A stretch of DNA of 64,000 nucleotides from Micromonospora sp. Llam0 (lineage in GTDB: Bacteria; Actinomycetota; Actinomycetes; Mycobacteriales; Micromonosporaceae), in contig NZ_RJJY01000001.1 of the NCBI RefSeq assembly GCF_003751085.1, positions 1 through 64,000 of the forward strand, in the 5' to 3' direction. Under the pieces are notes generated by a model. It did not search any database and was not told the DNA's origin. It was given only the letters and a program-made list of their open reading frames with translations. Of this stretch, positions 1 to 7,562 are shown one piece after another (the stretch's first letter is position 1; every line of letters starts with the position of its first letter). The translations under genes and the position numbers were made by a program.

Positions 1-1664
1 ACGCGGGCTGTGGTCGCCCCGGCTTGTCGAGGTCGGCGAGCTTGCGGACCTGGGTGGGTTTCCACCGGGCCGCGTCGCTCGCACCACTCGCACTGTCCCG
101 CCGTGAGCCGGATGACCAGCTCTTTACGACGGGTGGTGATCGGGGCTGGTAGGCGGTCGTTGATGGCCGCCTTCTTCTGCCGTTTCAGGGGGATACCACC
201 GAACCTGGCGACCAGTGGTTTCCTGCCCGGCCGTGCCACGATGGCCTGGAAGCAGGTGCGCGGCCCGTGCGGTGTGACGATTTTGGCCTTGTACTTGCGG
301 GCCATCTTCATCACCGTCGAGCGATGCTTCGCAGCCAGGGTCTTGAGCATCGACGTTTCGGCGACCCACCGAAGCCGTTTCAGCTTCGACACGTCGCCGG
401 CGAGCAGGTAGTACTGAACCACGCCCCGGTACTCGGCGTCGTAGGTGCTGATGATGGCGTGGTCGTCCCAGCTCATCAACTCCTTGCGGCGCTCGGGTTG
501 ACCGCGTTCGAGGTAGGGGGCGATCTTGGCGGTGATCACCGTCCGGGGAACCCGCAGCCAGATGCTGCCGTTGACGCTGGGGCGGCACTGACTGTGTTGG
601 ACGGTGACCTCGTAGCCGAGGTATTGCGCAGCCTGGGTGCGGGCATGCGTGATCAAGGTCTTGTCCTGGCTCAGGTCCAGTTTGAGGTCGTCATGCAGGA
701 ACTGGGCCAGGCGTTGTTTGATCTGCTCGGCTTCGGCCTTGGGTCCGATGAACCCGAGGAGGTGGTCGTCTGCGTAACGGGAATATCGTAGCCGCCGGTA
801 TTCGGGATCATGAGTGTCCCATCCGGACATGCCACGTCGTTCCACACGCAGCCGGCGTGCCGCTATCCGATCGCCGCGCCGGTAAGCGCGTTTGATAGCG
901 GCCGATATCCTGTGGTAGGCAGGGTTGGGTGTTCTGCCAGCCCTTCGGGTGTACTGCGGGATGAGCACTGTCTCGACGAATCTGTCCAACCGATCCAAAT
1001 AGATGTTGGAAAGGATCGGTGATGCCACACCACCCTGCGGGGCGCCGCTGAGTGTTGCGTGATACTCCCAGTCCTCCAAGTACCCGGCTTGTAGCATCTG
1101 TTTGATGAGCCGGAGGAGCCGGTTATCGTGGATGTTTTCCGCCAGGATCGACAGCATGACCTCATGGTCAAGACTTCCGAAACAGTCGGCGATATCTCCC
1201 TCGATGAACCAGGTCGTCCCAGTCCAGGTGGTTGCCACTTCGTTTAGTGCGGTGTGGCAGCCACGGTTGGGACGGAAACCGTGTGAGCGATCGGAGAATC
1301 GCGGCTCGTAATACGCCTCCAACAGAAGGCGGACGACTTCGCCGACGAGTTTATCCGACCATGACGGTAGACCCAGGGGTCTCCGTTTTCCATTCTTTTT
1401 GGGAATGTAGACGCGTCGTGCTGGCTGGAATCGGTAGCGTTCGTGGCGCATCGCATCAATGATGCGGTCGATCTTGGCCAAAGACATCGCGTCGGCGGTT
1501 TCTCCGCAGGCCCCAGGCGTCATCGCTCCGTCGTTGGAGTAGATTCGGCCGTAGGCCAGTAGGTACAGGCTCGGGTTGAACAGTTGTCGGTACAGTTCGT
1601 TGCACGGCAGGCCACGCCTTCCGCGTTCACGTAGGACATTCAGCACCATTTCGGCGTTCTGCAT
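1..1664 (-). CDS. ltrA: Group II intron reverse transcriptase/maturase (partial, frameshifted near the edge)
   Basis: Reading from ATG at 1664 gives MQNAEMVLNVLRERG, typical of actinobacterial intron-encoded proteins. Reverse transcriptase landmarks follow in order: IPKKNGKRRPLGLP, the block SHGFRPNRGCHTAL, FIEGDIADCFGSLDH, SGAPQGGVASPILSNIYLD, and the catalytic RYADDHLLGF near 770. A maturase domain comes next, then the start of an HNH zinc-finger endonuclease domain (CEWCERRGPVETH). Just after this, near 50-60, the expected continuation QVRKLADLDKPGR lies one base out of frame, so the HNH domain appears frameshifted by an extra base in a run of C. The protein splices its host intron and copies it into DNA targets. 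The C-terminus is outside the window. Confidence 0.88.
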   Translation of the reverse strand, partial: MQNAEMVLNVLRERGRRGLPCNELYRQLFNPSLYLLAYGRIYSNDGAMTPGACGETADAMSLAKIDRIIDAMRHERYRFQPARRVYIPKKNGKRRPLGLPSWSDKLVGEVVRLLLEAYYEPRFSDRSHGFRPNRGCHTALNEVATTWTGTTWFIEGDIADCFGSLDHEVMLSILAENIHDNRLLRLIKQMLQAGYLEDWEYHATLSGAPQGGVASPILSNIYLDRLDRFVETVLIPQYTRRAGRTPNPAYHRISAAIKRAYRRGDRIAARRLRVERRGMSGWDTHDPEYRRLRYSRYADDHLLGFIGPKAEAEQIKQRLAQFLHDDLKLDLSQDKTLITHARTQAAQYLGYEVTVQHSQCRPSVNGSIWLRVPRTVITAKIAPYLERGQPERRKELMSWDDHAIISTYDAEYRGVVQYYLLAGDVSKLKRLRWVAETSMLKTLAAKHRSTVMKMARKYKAKIVTPHGPRTCFQAIVARPGRKPLVARFGGIPLKRQKKAAINDRLPAPITTRRKELVIRLTAGQCEWCERRGPVETHPGPQARRPRQAGATTAR

Positions 1665-2200
1665 TACGCATACCTCACGGTCGTTGAGTATCCAGCCACC
1701 TGGCCCCCTTCGCCCTGTGGACGGCCTTCCCGTCCTCCCTGGTCGGGCGTGACTCCGACGACTAATACGGGGCCTCTGTCACCATAGGGTTCGCACCCGA
1801 CAGGTGATCCCACGTTCGTCCCTGTCATACGTAATAGCGCGTTTTAGGTTCCCCACTCATTCCCTTGATCTCCCTCGCTGGGAGCCGTTCCACGCTCCGA
1901 AGGTTGCGCCGACCACCACATCATGTCGACGCAGAGCGTGACGCCGGTTGCAGACGCCTTTCCGGCGGGAGTCAGCCGCTTCACCTACCGGGAATTGGGG
2001 TTCAGGCAATCCAGCTTTAACCATGACGCGCGGGTCCCTCGTCGCCTCGTTTCATGCGTCTGAACACGAGCGGTGATTTCCTGGCATGCTACGGTTCCCT
2101 TCACTTTTCAGATCCAGGTGAGCCATTGGACCCAAGAATTTCCCTTCGAATTCTTCCCAACTGTGCTGGGGATATGACAGAGCGCCTCGTGGCGCAGTGT
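1..2200 (-). mobile_element. Group II intron, partial, inserted beside an IS1380 remnant
   Basis: The minus strand carries an intron-encoded reverse transcriptase preceded by several hundred bases of non-coding, structure-rich DNA (about 1665-2060), as expected for the 5' RNA domains of a group II intron. The intron runs off the left edge, so its 3' domains V and VI are not visible. Its 5' end could not be fixed. Similarity to the neighbouring transposase stops near 2200, so the boundary lies between about 2040 and 2200. It has the same orientation as the transposase remnant, which suggests insertion into that IS. Reverse transcriptase identity is certain; intron limits are inference. Confidence 0.7.
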
Positions 2201-2819
2201 GGTCGCTGACCGTGTTCGATCCGGCGTTGCCGGGGCGCAGCAGCATGGCCAGACTTTCCGCGGTGTTGGCGCACCACGCCCCGAGGGGGTGGTGTCCGTA
2301 GCCCTTCTTGAAGGTGGCGGCCGCGCCCTGCTTGTCACTGTGCGCGGTGATCAACGTGGCGTCCATGTCGATGACCACCCACCCGGTCAACGGTTTCCCG
2401 GCCACGGTCAGCCACGGAAATCCCTGCGGCCGGCGGGCGAGGAGGTCCCATACCCGGGCGCGGACCTTCGCCCGCGCGGTGGCGATCCGGCGTAACGCTG
2501 TCTCGTCCAGCCCGGCCAGAGCGCGGCGGACGGTCGATTCCGACGGCGGATCCGCGAACACCAGGGCCTGATGCGCCAACAGCCCGATATCGGACATGCT
2601 CGTCGCGCCGAGCACGATCGCGGTCGCCAGACAGACCAGCACCGTGCCCCGGTCCCACCACCCCGGCCCGCTCCCGCGCGGCAGGACCTTGTTCAACGCC
2701 GAGGTCAGACCGGTCCGGTCCGCGCACTGCCGCAGCAACACCGCGCCCGCGTGCCCGACCAGACCCTTGCCGCCCACGGCCACCCGCAACCGTGTGGCCC
2801 ATCCCGTACTCTTACTCAC
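2201..2819 (-). pseudogene. IS1380-family transposase, N-terminal fragment
   Basis: A GTG at 2819 opens a frame with the N-terminal half of an IS1380-type DDE transposase: GLTSALNKVLPRG, then VVIDMDATLITAHSDKQGA holding the first catalytic aspartates, then FKKGYGHHPLGAW and LRPGNAGSNTVSDHT. Similarity stops there. The same frame stays open to 2052, but that stretch does not resemble the rest of a transposase, and the usual length of over 400 residues is not reached. The second half, with the remaining catalytic residues, is missing, so the protein cannot be active. Intron insertion or a deletion is the likely cause. Confidence 0.75.
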
Positions 2820-3159
2820 CGGAAAGGTGCACCCGTTTCTGCTATGGATATGACTTCGACACTCACATCCTTGCAGGCCAGGTGCATCTTTCCCTTACCG
2901 GCCTCGATGACCTAATTCTCCCACTGACTGGGGGAGGCTGGGCACGGGGCGCTGGAGCACCGCAGTAGGTCTGTCTCGGCCACCGCCACCAGCCCTTGCC
3001 GCAACCGGCGCGTACCGCCACCAAGCCGCAATGCCACGTAGGGGTGTGTACAACTAACGGCGGATCTGCTGATCAAGGGAGATGCGCCAGATGACGACCG
3101 AGACCACCATCGAGCAGGAGGTCGAGGTTCGCGCGGCCGACCGGCACCACCGGCTTGAC
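2820..3159. other. Non-coding edge of the IS remnant with an orphan gene start
   Basis: No complete gene is seen here. The left part (2820-2950) is upstream DNA of the truncated transposase and includes the 12-mer CAGGTGCATCTT at 2879-2890, which recurs in the palindromes at 5102 and 29697. At the right, AAGGGAG (3075-3081) precedes an ATG at 3091 and a short acidic reading frame (MTTETTIEQEVEVRAADRHH) that runs into the antisense of the next gene. It could be the 5' stump of a gene lost by deletion; this is low-confidence inference. Confidence 0.4.
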
Positions 3160-3753
3160 TCAGCCGCTGTCCTTCGCTTTCGGGCGGGCGCGCAGGTGGG
3201 CGCGTTCGCCCTGCTGGCCGAAGAGGCTGAGGAACTCGACCGGCTCGTCATCGACCGCGCCGAACCAGTGCGGCACCCGGGTGTCGAACTCCGCCGCCTC
3301 GCCGGGGGAGAGGATCAGATCGTGCTCACCGAGCAGGACGCGCAGCCGCCCGTCGAGGACGTACAGCCATTCGTAGCCTTCGTGGGTCTTCAGCTCCGGC
3401 TCCCGGCGCGGGCTGCGTGCCGGGATGATCAGCTTGTACGCCTGGATACCACCGGCCCGTCGGCTCAGCGGCAGCAGGGTCATCCCGAAGCGGGTGACCG
3501 GCCGCAGGTGGATGCGCGGGTCGCCGGTCGGTGGCGCGTCAACCAGCTCGTCCAGGCTGACCCCATGGGCGCGGGCGAGGGGCAGCAACAGCTCCAGGGT
3601 GGGTCGGCGGGTGCCGGATTCCAGCCGGGACAGGGTGCTCACCGAGATGCCGGTGGCAGCCGACAGCTCCGCGAGGGTCGTCTCGCGCTGTTTGCGCAGC
3701 GCCCGCAGTCGGGGGCCGACCGAGTCGAGGGCATGGTCGAGGCCGTCGTCCAT
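3160..3753 (-). CDS. XRE-family regulator with C-terminal cupin domain
   Basis: The 197-residue protein has an N-terminal helix-turn-helix of the XRE/Cro type (residues about 13-67, with AELSAATGISVSTLSRLE as its recognition segment) and a C-terminal cupin barrel (about 115-190, including HEGYEWLYVLDGRLRVLLG and DTRVPHWFGA). This HTH-cupin architecture is common in transcriptional regulators that sense a small ligand through the barrel and control neighbouring metabolic or transport genes. No ligand can be read from the sequence. It is divergent from the small redox protein gene at 3877, so that 120-base interval is the obvious control region. Confidence 0.85.
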   Translation of the reverse strand: MDDGLDHALDSVGPRLRALRKQRETTLAELSAATGISVSTLSRLESGTRRPTLELLLPLARAHGVSLDELVDAPPTGDPRIHLRPVTRFGMTLLPLSRRAGGIQAYKLIIPARSPRREPELKTHEGYEWLYVLDGRLRVLLGEHDLILSPGEAAEFDTRVPHWFGAVDDEPVEFLSLFGQQGERAHLRARPKAKDSG

Positions 3754-3876
3754 ACCACCAGCTTGTCAGACCGGCAAAGGCGTTTGCCGGTACGGTGGCC
3801 CGGCCGACGGTGCCGTGCCGGACATGCCCGGCACCGACCTTGTCGACCCGGTGCCCGGCGCAGGCATACTCGGTTG

Positions 3877-4176
3877 GTGACCACTACCAAACAGCCACGG
3901 TTGGAGATCGAGTACTGCACGCAGTGCCGTTGGATGCTGCGCGCCGCGTGGACAGCTCAGGAGCTGCTCACCACATTCGCGCTGCGGCTCGGTGAGGTGG
4001 CGCTGGTGCCGGGCACCGGCGGGGTGTTCGAGGTCCGGCTGGACGGCGAGACGATCTGGTCGCGCGGGGAGAGCGGCTTCCCGGGAATCCCCGAGCTGAA
4101 AAGACTGGTACGGGACCGTATCGCGCCCGATCTCAGCCTCGGCCACACCGACCGGGCCCTGCCGCACGGGCTCTGA
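3877..4176 (+). CDS. SelT/SelW/SelH (Rdx) family redox protein
   Basis: A 99-residue protein starting at GTG 3877 carries EIEYCTQCRW near its N-terminus. Cysteines 14 and 17 form the CxxC redox motif of the SelW/Rdx thioredoxin-like fold, and the C-terminal block GFPGIPELKRLVRD matches the family. Animal members use selenocysteine, while bacterial ones like this use cysteine. The role is presumed thiol-based redox chemistry; the substrate is unknown. Longer reading is open upstream, but it is antisense to the XRE gene, and the GTG is where family similarity begins. Confidence 0.8.
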   Translation: MTTTKQPRLEIEYCTQCRWMLRAAWTAQELLTTFALRLGEVALVPGTGGVFEVRLDGETIWSRGESGFPGIPELKRLVRDRIAPDLSLGHTDRALPHGL

Positions 4177-4279
4177 TCCGCCGCTCGGCTGTGCACCGTA
4201 CGGCCACCGGTAGTCAACTCCTTGGATATCGACGTCGACCACAATACGCTGGTCGCCTCGGTCACCCAGGGAGTCTGTC

Positions 4280-5080
4280 TTGCGCCATTCCACCAGCCCG
4301 AACCGGACGGCGATCCGCAGCCGGAACTGGATCGCCGCCGCAGCGCTGTCCACTGTGCTGGTCGTCGCTCCCGCCACGGCCGCGCGGGCCGCGAACCTGC
4401 CCAACCTGCCCCAGTCCGCCGGCGGCTACGAGCTGACGTTCGCGCCGGCCTACGACTACGACGGCGACGGGTGCTACCCGGTCGCGGCGATCGCCCCCGA
4501 CGGCACCCTCAACGGCGGACTGAACACCACCGGGGCGGTCAACGGCAACTGCCGCGACCAGTCCGATCTCGACCGGACCCAGACGTACGCCAGGTCGAAG
4601 TGCAACAACGGCTGGTGCGCCATCGTGTATGCGAGTTACTTCGAGAAGGACCAGATTCTGCCGGGCTGCTGTGGTCACCGGCACGACTGGGAGCACGTCG
4701 TCTCCTGGGTGAACCAGGCGTCGGACCGGGTCGACTACGTGTCCCGCACGGTGCACGGTGAGGTGCAGACCTATCCGCGGTCCTCGGTGCGGTTCGACGG
4801 CACGCATCCAAAGGTCGTCTACCACAAGGAAGGCGCCTTCGGCTCGCACAACTTCCGGCTGGCGAACAGCAACGACGACCCACCGGAGAACCACTACGGC
4901 ACCTGGCGGTTTCCGCCGGTCGTCGACTGGAACGGCTGGCCCAGCGCCGCGCTGCGGGACCGGTTGATGACCGCCGACTTCGGCTCTGCCAGCATCAAGA
5001 TCACCGATCAGGACGACCGGTTTCGTAATCTGCTGAACCGGTCAAAACCGGCAGGTATCCCCTTCGACCCCTGGGCTTGA
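4280..5080 (+). CDS. Secreted NLP / NPP1-like necrosis-inducing protein
   Basis: A TTG start at 4280 follows CAGGGAG at 4267-4273. Residues 1-38 form a signal peptide (basic start, hydrophobic core, cleavage near AARAA). The mature protein contains the NLP hallmark heptapeptide GHRHDWE at about residues 132-138. In plant-pathogen NLPs these residues bind a divalent cation, and the proteins bind sphingolipids and permeabilise plant membranes. Paired cysteines (CNNGWC, GCCGH) and the C-terminal RFRNLLNRSKPAGIPFDPWA-like end also fit. Length, about 266 residues, is normal. The presence of an NLP suggests contact with plants or degradation of plant material, but activity in this organism is inference. 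Confidence 0.85.
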   Translation: MRHSTSPNRTAIRSRNWIAAAALSTVLVVAPATAARAANLPNLPQSAGGYELTFAPAYDYDGDGCYPVAAIAPDGTLNGGLNTTGAVNGNCRDQSDLDRTQTYARSKCNNGWCAIVYASYFEKDQILPGCCGHRHDWEHVVSWVNQASDRVDYVSRTVHGEVQTYPRSSVRFDGTHPKVVYHKEGAFGSHNFRLANSNDDPPENHYGTWRFPPVVDWNGWPSAALRDRLMTADFGSASIKITDQDDRFRNLLNRSKPAGIPFDPWA

Positions 5081-5101
5081 CCCATGATGTGTGCACTGGC
5101 T

Positions 5102-5139
5102 TGATGCCACAGGTGCATCTTGATGCACCTGTGGCATCA
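5102..5139. repeat. Perfect palindrome, copy 1 of a dispersed element
   Basis: TGATGCCACAGGTGCATC is followed after two bases (TT) by its exact reverse complement, giving an 18-bp stem. It sits 21 bases after the NLP stop codon. A near-identical element, with the same stem and loop AA, lies at 29697-29736, 24.6 kb away. It could act as a bidirectional terminator or be a REP-like element. Confidence 0.85.
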
Positions 5140-5220
5140 GTCTCGCCCAGATCAACCACTCCTCAGCCGGCTGCCCGACGGCTCTGGTGCGGCCCGGTCT
5201 CCCGCTCCGTCGCCAGTGGG

Positions 5221-5287
5221 CTCATCGAGGTGACGCTGACGCACGTTAAAACGCGGAAATAGCGTGCGTCAGCGTCACCTCGATGAG
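5221..5287. repeat. Perfect 25-bp inverted repeat with 17-base loop
   Basis: The arm at 5221-5245 (starting CTCATCGAGGTGACGC) is repeated exactly as its reverse complement at 5263-5287. The loop at 5246-5262 (TTAAAACGCGGAAATAG) is unusually AT-rich for this genome. Flanking base 5220/5288 extends the pairing. No gene overlaps it. No second copy was seen in this window. Confidence 0.85.
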
Positions 5288-5718
5288 CGTCAGGCTGCCC
5301 TTGGGCGCCAAGGGTGACGCTGTGCGCCGAACGTGCGCGGTTCCTGAGGCTCAGCCCGGCTGAGGCTCAGGCCGGCGCGGAATGATCCGGTGGGCGGGGT
5401 CGTTGTGCATGGTCGCGCCACGCAATCCGGCCCGCGGCCGCCGGGCGGCAGTCAGGCTCCGGCCCGGGCAGGCAGCCTGGTCGGTGGACTTGGTCGGCCC
5501 GGTCAGTGGGTGGGCCCGGTCGGGAATCGTCGGCGGGCCGGCGTGGTTGTACATGGTCACGGCGCGCAGCAGCGCCCCCGCGCCCCAGCCTGTGGGGCGT
5601 GCCGGAGCCGCGTCGAGCCGACATCGCACGTCTGACCCCCGTACCACCCGGATGACCGTTTACCGCACACCCGCCCGTGACGGGTGTGCCCCCTCGGCAA
5701 ACGGAAGGTGGACCCCCC
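5288..5718. other. Intergenic stretch without a convincing gene
   Basis: Several frames are open, as expected at this GC content, but none has a good ribosome binding site or family resemblance. Two related short blocks, GTCGTTGTGCATGGTCGCGCC near 5399 and GTGGTTGTACATGGTCACGGC near 5543, form an imperfect direct repeat about 145 bases apart. The right end is the 5' leader of the secreted protein gene at 5719. Confidence 0.4.
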
Positions 5719-6330
5719 ATGACCACGATCATCACCCGTACCCTGCGTACCAGCCTGCGTAACACCGCCCTGGGCATCGCCGGGCTGACCCTGGCCGGCG
5801 GCGCGATCGCCGCGCCCGCCCTGGCCGCCGAGCACGCCCCCACCGCCCTGGCCGCACCCGTGTCCGCCGCCGCCAGCAGTGGCGTGGACGCCGGCACGCT
5901 GACCCCGCACGGTGTGCAGGGTGAGCAGTCCCGGATCGACCTGTCCGGCGAGCAGACCGACAACGTCAAGGGCATCATCGCCGCGACGAAGAAGGCCGGC
6001 ATGGACGAGCGGGCCGCCGTGGTCGCCATCGCGACCGCCCTGCAGGAGTCGAAGCTGGAGAACCTGGGTCACCTGGGTGACCGTAACGACCACGACTCGC
6101 AGGGCCTGTTCCAGCAGCGTCCGTCGTCGGGTTGGGGCACGGTGGAGGAGATCACCGACGTGGAGTACTCCACCACCGCGTTCCTCGACGCCCTCAAGGC
6201 CGTCGACGGCTGGCAGGACATGCCGCTGACCGAGGCCGCCCAGGCGGTGCAGGTGTCGGCGTACCCGGACCACTACGCGCAGTGGGAGACTCAGGCCGCC
6301 GAGCTGGTCGCCCAGCACTGGAACAGCTGA
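5719..6330 (+). CDS. Secreted protein with lysozyme/transglycosylase-like fold
   Basis: ATG 5719 follows GGAAGGTGG with good spacing. Residues 1-34 are a signal peptide ending near ALAAEH. The mature 170-residue domain contains AAVVAIATALQESKLENL, then GDRNDHDSQGLFQQRPSSGW, an arrangement seen in actinobacterial cell-wall hydrolase-like proteins, where the glutamate in the LQESKL block is the candidate catalytic acid. It probably acts on peptidoglycan outside the membrane. A strong hairpin terminator follows within 30 bases, so it is likely monocistronic. Exact enzymatic activity is not established. Confidence 0.7.
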   Translation: MTTIITRTLRTSLRNTALGIAGLTLAGGAIAAPALAAEHAPTALAAPVSAAASSGVDAGTLTPHGVQGEQSRIDLSGEQTDNVKGIIAATKKAGMDERAAVVAIATALQESKLENLGHLGDRNDHDSQGLFQQRPSSGWGTVEEITDVEYSTTAFLDALKAVDGWQDMPLTEAAQAVQVSAYPDHYAQWETQAAELVAQHWNS

Positions 6331-6356
6331 CCCGAGACGCCCCAAGCTCAGCGCGA

Positions 6357-6387
6357 AGGGCCGGACCCGTACCCGGGGTCCGGCCCT
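6357..6387 (+). terminator. Rho-independent-type hairpin
   Basis: AGGGCCGGACCC pairs with GGGTCCGGCCCT around a 7-base loop (12-bp perfect stem), 26 bases after the stop of the secreted protein gene. There is no U-tract, as is common in actinobacteria. It may serve both convergent genes. Confidence 0.75.
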
Positions 6388-6428
6388 CACGCTGCGTCGG
6401 GCCCCGAGGCGCTGAGAATCGACCAGGA

Positions 6429-6935
6429 TCAGTCGGACAGTGACCGGCGGGCGGCGGCGACGACCTCCGGATCGGCGCAACCGGCCGCGTAGCCGGTGAT
6501 GCGTCGGCGGATGTCGCGGCCCAGCAGCCACAACCCGATCCGGTCGGCGACCGGGCGCAACGGTGCCGGCCGGCAGCGGAAGCTGTACCGCCAGGTCGCC
6601 ACCGTGTGACCGGGCTCGGACGCCGGGGCGAACCGCCAACCGCCGGCGAACATCTCGAAGAACCAGGGACCACGCACCATCTTCATGCCGACGTTGGTCG
6701 GCGGAGCGTACGAGACGTACTCGCTGATCATCGTCAGGCCGTGCCGGGACCGGGTGAAGGTACGGACGCCCTTGCCGGGACGGGTGGCCCCGTCGACGAA
6801 GTGCTGTGCCCGGATGAACGGGTCCCAACGGTGCCGGACCGGCGTGGTGGTCTGGGACACCGCGAAGGCGAGATCCGGCGGTACGGGGACGGTGACCACT
6901 GCTTCGACCACAGGCATCGGCCCATCATCCGCCAC
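6429..6935 (-). CDS. SRPBCC / polyketide cyclase-like protein
   Basis: This 168-residue protein begins VVEAVVTVPVPPDLAFAVSQ, the first strand and helix of the START/SRPBCC fold, and continues with PVRHRWDPFIRAQHF and later MKMVRGPWFFEMFAGGWRFA. Members bind hydrophobic ligands in a deep cavity and have diverse roles. No ligand or catalytic residue can be assigned. It lies just downstream of prfH on the same strand (6-base gap), so it may be co-transcribed with rtcB-prfH, which would be unusual. Confidence 0.65.
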   Translation of the reverse strand: MADDGPMPVVEAVVTVPVPPDLAFAVSQTTTPVRHRWDPFIRAQHFVDGATRPGKGVRTFTRSRHGLTMISEYVSYAPPTNVGMKMVRGPWFFEMFAGGWRFAPASEPGHTVATWRYSFRCRPAPLRPVADRIGLWLLGRDIRRRITGYAAGCADPEVVAAARRSLSD

Positions 6936-6941
6936 CGACGG

Positions 6942-7562
6942 TCAGGTGCGGCGCGGGCGCTCGATCCGAATGGGGTCGCCCCTCACCAGCGCGTCGTGCA
7001 TCCGCCAGCGGTCGGACTCCATCGCTTGCGAGGCCAGCAGGTCACCGTGTTCGAGCCGTTCACGCAGCAGTCGCAGGGCGATGCGACGGTTCAGTTGCGA
7101 TCGCCGTTCCGTGTCGACCACGACCACCAGCCCGGACGGGCGGTGGGTGGCCCGCACCGCCGTGCTGGCCTTGTTGCGGTGCTGGCCACCAGGCCCGCCG
7201 GTGCGGCAGGCGACGATGTCGACGTCCGCTTCCCGGAACACGGTCGGGATCGGGCCGACCTGGCACGGCTGGGCGGTGACGTACCAGTTCTTCCGGCCAT
7301 GCCCGGCCCGGTACGGGCTCGGTGCCTGCCAGCACAGGGTGCCAGTCCAAGAGGCGGCGAACTCCTCGGCTCCGCTGCCGTCGACGCGGACCAGCGCCGA
7401 CCGGTAGGTGCCTGGCCGGTCGCCGACGACGGTCCGGGTCCGGCGGGTGGTCAGCCGCTGAGCGGCAGCGTCGGCTTCCAACCGACGCAGCAGTTGGGCC
7501 ACGGCCCAGGCGCATTCCTGCGGACCACGCCCGGCGGACAGCAGCAGGGACGCGGTCGTCAC
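6942..7562 (-). CDS. prfH: Peptide chain release factor homologue PrfH
   Basis: Starting at GTG 7562, which overlaps the rtcB stop (GTGA), the 206-residue protein carries the release-factor GGQ motif in RTGGPGGQHRNKAS at about residue 122. It lacks the stop-codon recognition domain of RF1/RF2. Known work on PrfH shows that it releases nascent peptide from ribosomes whose 16S decoding centre has been cut, after which RtcB seals the break. Overlap with rtcB supports translational coupling. Longer upstream reading in this frame is antisense noise within rtcB. Confidence 0.9.
   Translation of the reverse strand: MTTASLLLSAGRGPQECAWAVAQLLRRLEADAAAQRLTTRRTRTVVGDRPGTYRSALVRVDGSGAEEFAASWTGTLCWQAPSPYRAGHGRKNWYVTAQPCQVGPIPTVFREADVDIVACRTGGPGGQHRNKASTAVRATHRPSGLVVVVDTERRSQLNRRIALRLLRERLEHGDLLASQAMESDRWRMHDALVRGDPIRIERPRRT

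Noticed and set aside
5351..5647. 98-residue minus-strand frame with TMYNHAGPPTIPDR- and TMHNDPAHRIIPRR-like blocks, suggestive of a repetitive precursor peptide
   Set aside because: No convincing binding site and no maturation genes nearby; the similarity comes from an imperfect DNA repeat.
5557..6828. 423-residue minus-strand frame across the secreted lysozyme-like gene
   Set aside because: No binding site, no family; opposite to a gene with a signal peptide and good ribosome binding site.
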